From Labilibaculum sp. (GTDB lineage: Bacteria > Bacteroidota > Bacteroidia > Bacteroidales > Marinifilaceae), in the NCBI GenBank assembly GCA_016342745.1, contig JAEINT010000020.1, positions 1 through 64,000 on the forward strand: 64,000 nt of DNA, written 5' to 3'. The position numbers and the translations under genes were made by a program. Of the stretch, positions 61,601 through 64,000 are shown piece by piece (the stretch's first letter is position 1; every line of letters starts with the position of its first letter). The notes below the pieces were generated by a model, which saw only the letters and a program-made list of their open reading frames with translations, did no database searches and was not told the origin of the DNA.

Positions 61601-62078
61601 CTTCTTTTTTGGTAGGGAATTTTGAATCAACAGTAAAACAAACCGCACAATCAGCCAATCCACCAGCTTCTTTTACATACTTAATGGTAGACTTCATGTT
61701 TTCGATATCATTCAAACAATCGAAAATTCGCATGATACCCAAACCAGACTTGACTGCCTGAGTGTTGAAATCTTTAATTACTGATTCAGGATAAGGACTA
61801 TATCCAAAAAGGTTACGACCACGAGATAGAGCAGTAAGTTTGGAAACATCGCCTATTTCTTTTTTGATCGACTCTAAACGATACCAAGGATCTTCGTTCA
61901 AATAACGCATAATTGAATCAGGAACTGCACCACCCCAAACTTCCATTGCATAAAAGTTAGCTTTCTTATATAAGTGCAATACTTTTTCAATTTCTGCCTG
62001 TGGCATTCTTGTAGCAAAAAGAGATTGTTGACCATCTCTTAATGTAAGATCTCTAACTAATAATTTCCTTTTTTTCAT
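58638..62078 (-). CDS. Tandem-duplicated carboxyltransferase (oxaloacetate decarboxylase alpha / pyruvate carboxylase B-like)
   Basis: A 1146-residue protein containing two complete copies of the carboxyltransferase module (about 1-545 and 546-1085), which normally occurs once. Copy 1 starts RDLTLRDGQQSLFATRMPQAE, copy 2 RDLTLRDGQQSLFATRVPQAE. Both keep the metal and carboxyl-lysine site: Asp15, Lys197, His226 and His228 in copy 1; Asp557, Lys739, His768 and His770 in copy 2, a constant offset of 542. Both also keep GGMYTNMLxQLK and the TPSSQIxGVQAVN segment. No biotinyl domain (MKM) is present, so a separate biotin carrier is needed. The C-terminal 60 residues are a charged tail. It could transfer carboxyl between oxaloacetate/pyruvate and biotin, feeding gluconeogenesis or a sodium pump. 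It is monocistronic. Confidence 0.9.
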   Translation of the reverse strand: MKKRKLLVRDLTLRDGQQSLFATRMPQAEIEKVLHLYKKANFYAMEVWGGAVPDSIMRYLNEDPWYRLESIKKEIGDVSKLTALSRGRNLFGYSPYPESVIKDFNTQAVKSGLGIMRIFDCLNDIENMKSTIKYVKEAGGLADCAVCFTVDSKFPTKKEDLERLTVKNLPDQIFDIDYFVDMAKKLEALGADMISLKDMAGLASPSLAGKIIRRFKEELSIPVDFHSHSTPGYGLASALTAIINGVDIIDTNIMNFAGGSAAPAYELIYIFCQKLGIELDGDAKTVVKINKILKEIRANALADVDSYKQFPIEFDITKDKLPANIDQLFDVAIKQANADNEEELLKACHAIEEYFNFPAPNEMVKNAEIPGGMYTNMLNQLKALGLETLLERVLEVVPVVRLDAGCPPLVTPSSQIVGVQAVNCVIDENSGRPFYTNVSNQFFNLVKGEYGTTPIDIAPEFREKITGKAEKVEYDVDAYVSPENPTLPQFGNVKLAVDNKEFMLLELFPLVAKGYLEGKRKVEFEAQREANRKKIAKERAAIKRTGKLKIRDLTLRDGQQSLFATRVPQAEIESVLPLYKDANFYAMEVWGGAIPDSVMRYLNEDPWHRLESIKEVIGDVSHLTALSRGRNLFGYSPYPESVIEGFNRNAVKSGLGIMRIFDCLNDVKNMETTIKYMKEAGGIADCAVCYTVDPKFSKKQRWKALLSGKRLPKKIFDVDYFLNKAKQMEALGADMITVKDMAGLIPPSLSGNIIRRMKQELNVPIDFHTHCTPGYGLGAVLMAIVNGVDIVDTNILNFAGGPAAPAFEIIQIFADKLGLDTGVNLDAVVKINAELKGIRERIAEFDSYKMFPLEFDITADYLPKDIDALFDKAIELAKADKEAELLDVCNAIDKFFNFPAPNEEVKAAEIPGGMYTNMLAQLKGLGLEDLLPTVLLKVPEVRVAAGCPPLVTPSSQIIGVQAVNYVLDVNSGKAPYTNVNNQFFNLVKGEYGETPIDIDPEYRQKICGQRDATAFDVSNYKSPENPVLEEFGGVKLAENEKEMLLLELFPTVAGPFLKNRKADAYYAVVEAEEAEKRRIEDEKKAAYKAIPAEEKEAIMLRGLYSMGGDSTQATGEITQPEQKDSKLDIKTKEMLTAQKPKSRLVG

Positions 62079-62699
62079 ACCCTGACTTATTAAATAATTA
62101 TCCCCACTTATTACTCGAGAGTGTTGTTTTAAATTTGGAATAGAACTAATCTGAATTAATTCTGCATCAAAAATAGAAACAATTTCTTATTGAAGAAATT
62201 TTTCGGTATTAATAACTGCATGTTCTGCAATACCCCTGCCTATGGGTGTTTACACCCACTATTATTAATGATTTTTTTCTTTAATAATATCGAAATTAAG
62301 TCGCAATCGATAGCGAAAATTGTAATCAGAAGATGTTAAAATTGAAAAAGCATAGTAATACCTAGCACTACAGAAAAGTATTTAACACCTACACTAAACT
62401 TAACCGATAAAATCTACTGTTAACTATTTCATGTGCTTAAATACCCAATCAAATTTTTAGCAAAAACAAAACCTGCTCCACAACATATTTTAAGCTCGCT
62501 TAAAAAAGAAAAAAAACCTCTTTCATTCCTTTTTTTTAATTCAAATAGACAAGAATAGAACGATCGTAAATGGATCTGTAAACTAACTATTCGTAAAAAG
62601 ATGCTTACATTTACAGCATTATTATTTTTTTAGTGCAAATCACACTTTGTCCCATCTGCATACGAATGCAAATAAGGTCAAGTACAAATAGATAAACTC
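62079..62699. other. Divergent intergenic control region
   Basis: 620 bp without coding sequence. It contains an ACCCCTGCCTATGGGTGT hairpin and GGGTGTTTACACCC near 62227-62258, and TGCATACGAATGCA just before the CvfB-like gene. Long A/T runs dominate elsewhere. Promoters for both flanking genes must be here, but none matched the consensus well. Confidence 0.4.
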
Positions 62700-63536
62700 G
62701 TGAGTATAATAGGTCAATACGCAGAACTAAAAGTTGCCAAAATAGTAGATTTTGGTGTCTATCTTGAAGGAGAAGATGAATCATTAATTTTATTACCAAC
62801 AAGATATGTACCTCTTAAAACCCAATTAGATGATACCATCAAGGTTTTTATCTATCGTGATTCGGAAGATCGAATTATCGCTACAACCTTAAAACCATTT
62901 GCAACGGCTGGTCAATTTGCTTATTTGCAAGTTAAAGAGGTTACCAATATTGGAGCATTTCTTGAGTGGGGAATTGCAAAGGACTTATTGGTTCCATTTA
63001 GCGAACAAAAAGACAACATGCAGCTTGGTTATTACTATTTGGTATATATCTATGTTGATAATGCAACTGGTCGTATTGTTGGTACTGCAAAATTAGAACG
63101 AGTTCTTCGTGATAAAGAAACATCTTATGAAGAAGGCCAAGAAGTAGAAATATTGATTGGACGAAGAAATGAAATGGGATACCAAGTCTTGATTAACGAT
63201 GATGCACTTGGAATGCTATATAAGAACGAAATCTTCGAATATGTTCTTCCAGGAGAAAAACGCAAAGCTTTTATCAAAAAAGTACGACTTGATGATAAAA
63301 TCGATGTTAGTTTACAAAGACAAGGATATCGAAACGAAATACCGCAAGCAGGAGAACAAATCTTAAAACAATTAAGAGAAGAAGATGGATTTCTTCCTGT
63401 AAATGACAAAAGTACTCCTGAAGATATTTACAGCTTATTAAACATGAGTAAAAAAAGTTTTAAGAAAGCGGTAGGTTTACTTTACAAACAAAAACTTATC
63501 ACAATTGAAGATGCTGGTATTTATTTAATCAAATAA
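62700..63536 (+). CDS. CvfB-like S1 RNA-binding protein
   Basis: A 278-residue protein of the CvfB family: S1-like OB repeats at the N-terminus (GQYAELKVAKIVDFGVYLEGED; QFAYLQVKEVTNIGAFLEWG), a third S1 unit around residues 140-210 (VLINDDALGMLYKNEIFE) and a C-terminal winged-helix (STPEDIYSLLNMSKKSFKKAVGLLYKQKLI). In Staphylococcus, CvfB affects virulence-gene expression through RNA. The start is GTG at 62700; there is no nearby in-frame ATG that would preserve the first S1 strand. The C69 dipeptidase gene follows by 31 nt and may be co-transcribed. Confidence 0.9.
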   Translation: MSIIGQYAELKVAKIVDFGVYLEGEDESLILLPTRYVPLKTQLDDTIKVFIYRDSEDRIIATTLKPFATAGQFAYLQVKEVTNIGAFLEWGIAKDLLVPFSEQKDNMQLGYYYLVYIYVDNATGRIVGTAKLERVLRDKETSYEEGQEVEILIGRRNEMGYQVLINDDALGMLYKNEIFEYVLPGEKRKAFIKKVRLDDKIDVSLQRQGYRNEIPQAGEQILKQLREEDGFLPVNDKSTPEDIYSLLNMSKKSFKKAVGLLYKQKLITIEDAGIYLIK

Positions 63537-63567
63537 ATACTTTACAAACAACAACACAACTAACAAC

Positions 63568-64000
63568 ATGAGCAATTATTTAAAGCCTTTAATTTTTGCT
63601 ATGGCATTGCTTGTTTCAACAAGTAGCATAGCTCAAGACAAGTCTGACTGGAAAAATGGTGTTCCTGAAGGCTGTACAACCATAACTGTTGGTAAAATGG
63701 CTACTGCAGATGGATCAGTAATCACATCTCACACAGATGATAGTCATCGTACAAGGGCCTGGATGGACGTTACACCTGCACAAAAGCATGGCAAGGGAAG
63801 TAAATTTGATTTATTTGAACGTTCGGCCTACGATAGTTTGGCAATGCCTACTTATCAGCACAAAAAAATTGGTGAAATCGATCAAGTAGAAAAAACATAT
63901 CAGTTTTTGAACACTGCTTATCCTTGCATAAATGAAAAGCAATTGGCTATTGGAGAGTCTACATTTGGTGGACGCGAAGAGTTGTTTTCTAAAGAATGTT
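63568..64000 (+). CDS. C69 family dipeptidase, 3' end cut by window
   Basis: The first 144 residues of a secreted dipeptidase of the C69 (PepD-like) family, an N-terminal nucleophile hydrolase. A signal peptide ends SSIAQ. A short propeptide follows, then the Cys expected to become the N-terminal nucleophile in PEGCTTITVGKMATADGS, with SHTDDSH next. CINEKQLAIGESTFGGREEL is a family signature. It probably cleaves dipeptides in the periplasm. It follows the CvfB-like gene by 31 nt. Confidence 0.88.
   Translation, partial: MSNYLKPLIFAMALLVSTSSIAQDKSDWKNGVPEGCTTITVGKMATADGSVITSHTDDSHRTRAWMDVTPAQKHGKGSKFDLFERSAYDSLAMPTYQHKKIGEIDQVEKTYQFLNTAYPCINEKQLAIGESTFGGREELFSKEC

Overview
The window looks like chromosomal DNA of a marine or sediment Bacteroidota, most likely in the Marinilabiliales/Marinifilaceae area. 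The phylum call rests on SusC/SusD proteins, a type IX secretion (T9SS) C-terminal sorting domain, many lipoproteins, almost no Shine-Dalgarno sequences, and TAnnTTTG-type -7 promoter elements. The genus is inference. No plasmid, prophage or CRISPR array was seen.

1-10.5 kb holds two tandem tRNA-Asp genes, an HglS-like DUF1338 enzyme, an M1 aminopeptidase lipoprotein, an IMP dehydrogenase that closely resembles my recollection of the Tritrichomonas foetus enzyme, a small YdcZ-type membrane protein, a serine hydrolase, a DUF1456 protein, a secreted protein of unknown function and a VanZ-like protein. Several of these genes share an unusually similar extended promoter.

10.5-17.7 kb is an accessory stretch. 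It contains a degenerate tyrosine-recombinase-like gene, an SPFH protein, a REP-associated transposase (RAYT) module bounded by ~121-bp direct repeats, small proteins, two MORN-repeat proteins, and a fragment of a second serine hydrolase gene.

17.5-20.3 kb is a compact three-gene operon: LicC-like cytidylyltransferase, CobD/HisC-like PLP enzyme, CDP-alcohol phosphatidyltransferase. It is preceded by two matching interrupted palindromes. The content fits a self-contained route to an amino-alcohol phospholipid head group, and it is the best candidate here for an undescribed system.

20.4-24.5 kb holds a phosphoesterase, a two-domain Lcl/DUF1566 lipoprotein, a triple-S1-domain protein and a small membrane protein.

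24.6-54.3 kb is a large alpha-glucan (starch/maltodextrin) utilisation locus. Its parts are SusC, SusD and SusE/SusF-like surface proteins with a T9SS-exported multidomain amylase; four further GH13 enzymes and a GH31 glucosidase for the periplasm or surface; an MFS maltose transporter; and cytosolic maltose phosphorylase with beta-phosphoglucomutase. A LacI-family regulator with operators on both sides, a LytS/LytTR two-component system and a secreted esterase complete it. The inferred flow is surface hydrolysis, SusCD import, periplasmic trimming, maltose symport, phosphorolysis to beta-glucose-1-phosphate, then glucose-6-phosphate.

54.3-64 kb holds a secreted protein with three EF-hand-like loops, a PAS/GAF histidine kinase, a 1146-residue protein made of two complete carboxyltransferase domains in tandem, a CvfB-like S1 protein and the start of a C69 dipeptidase cut by the window end.
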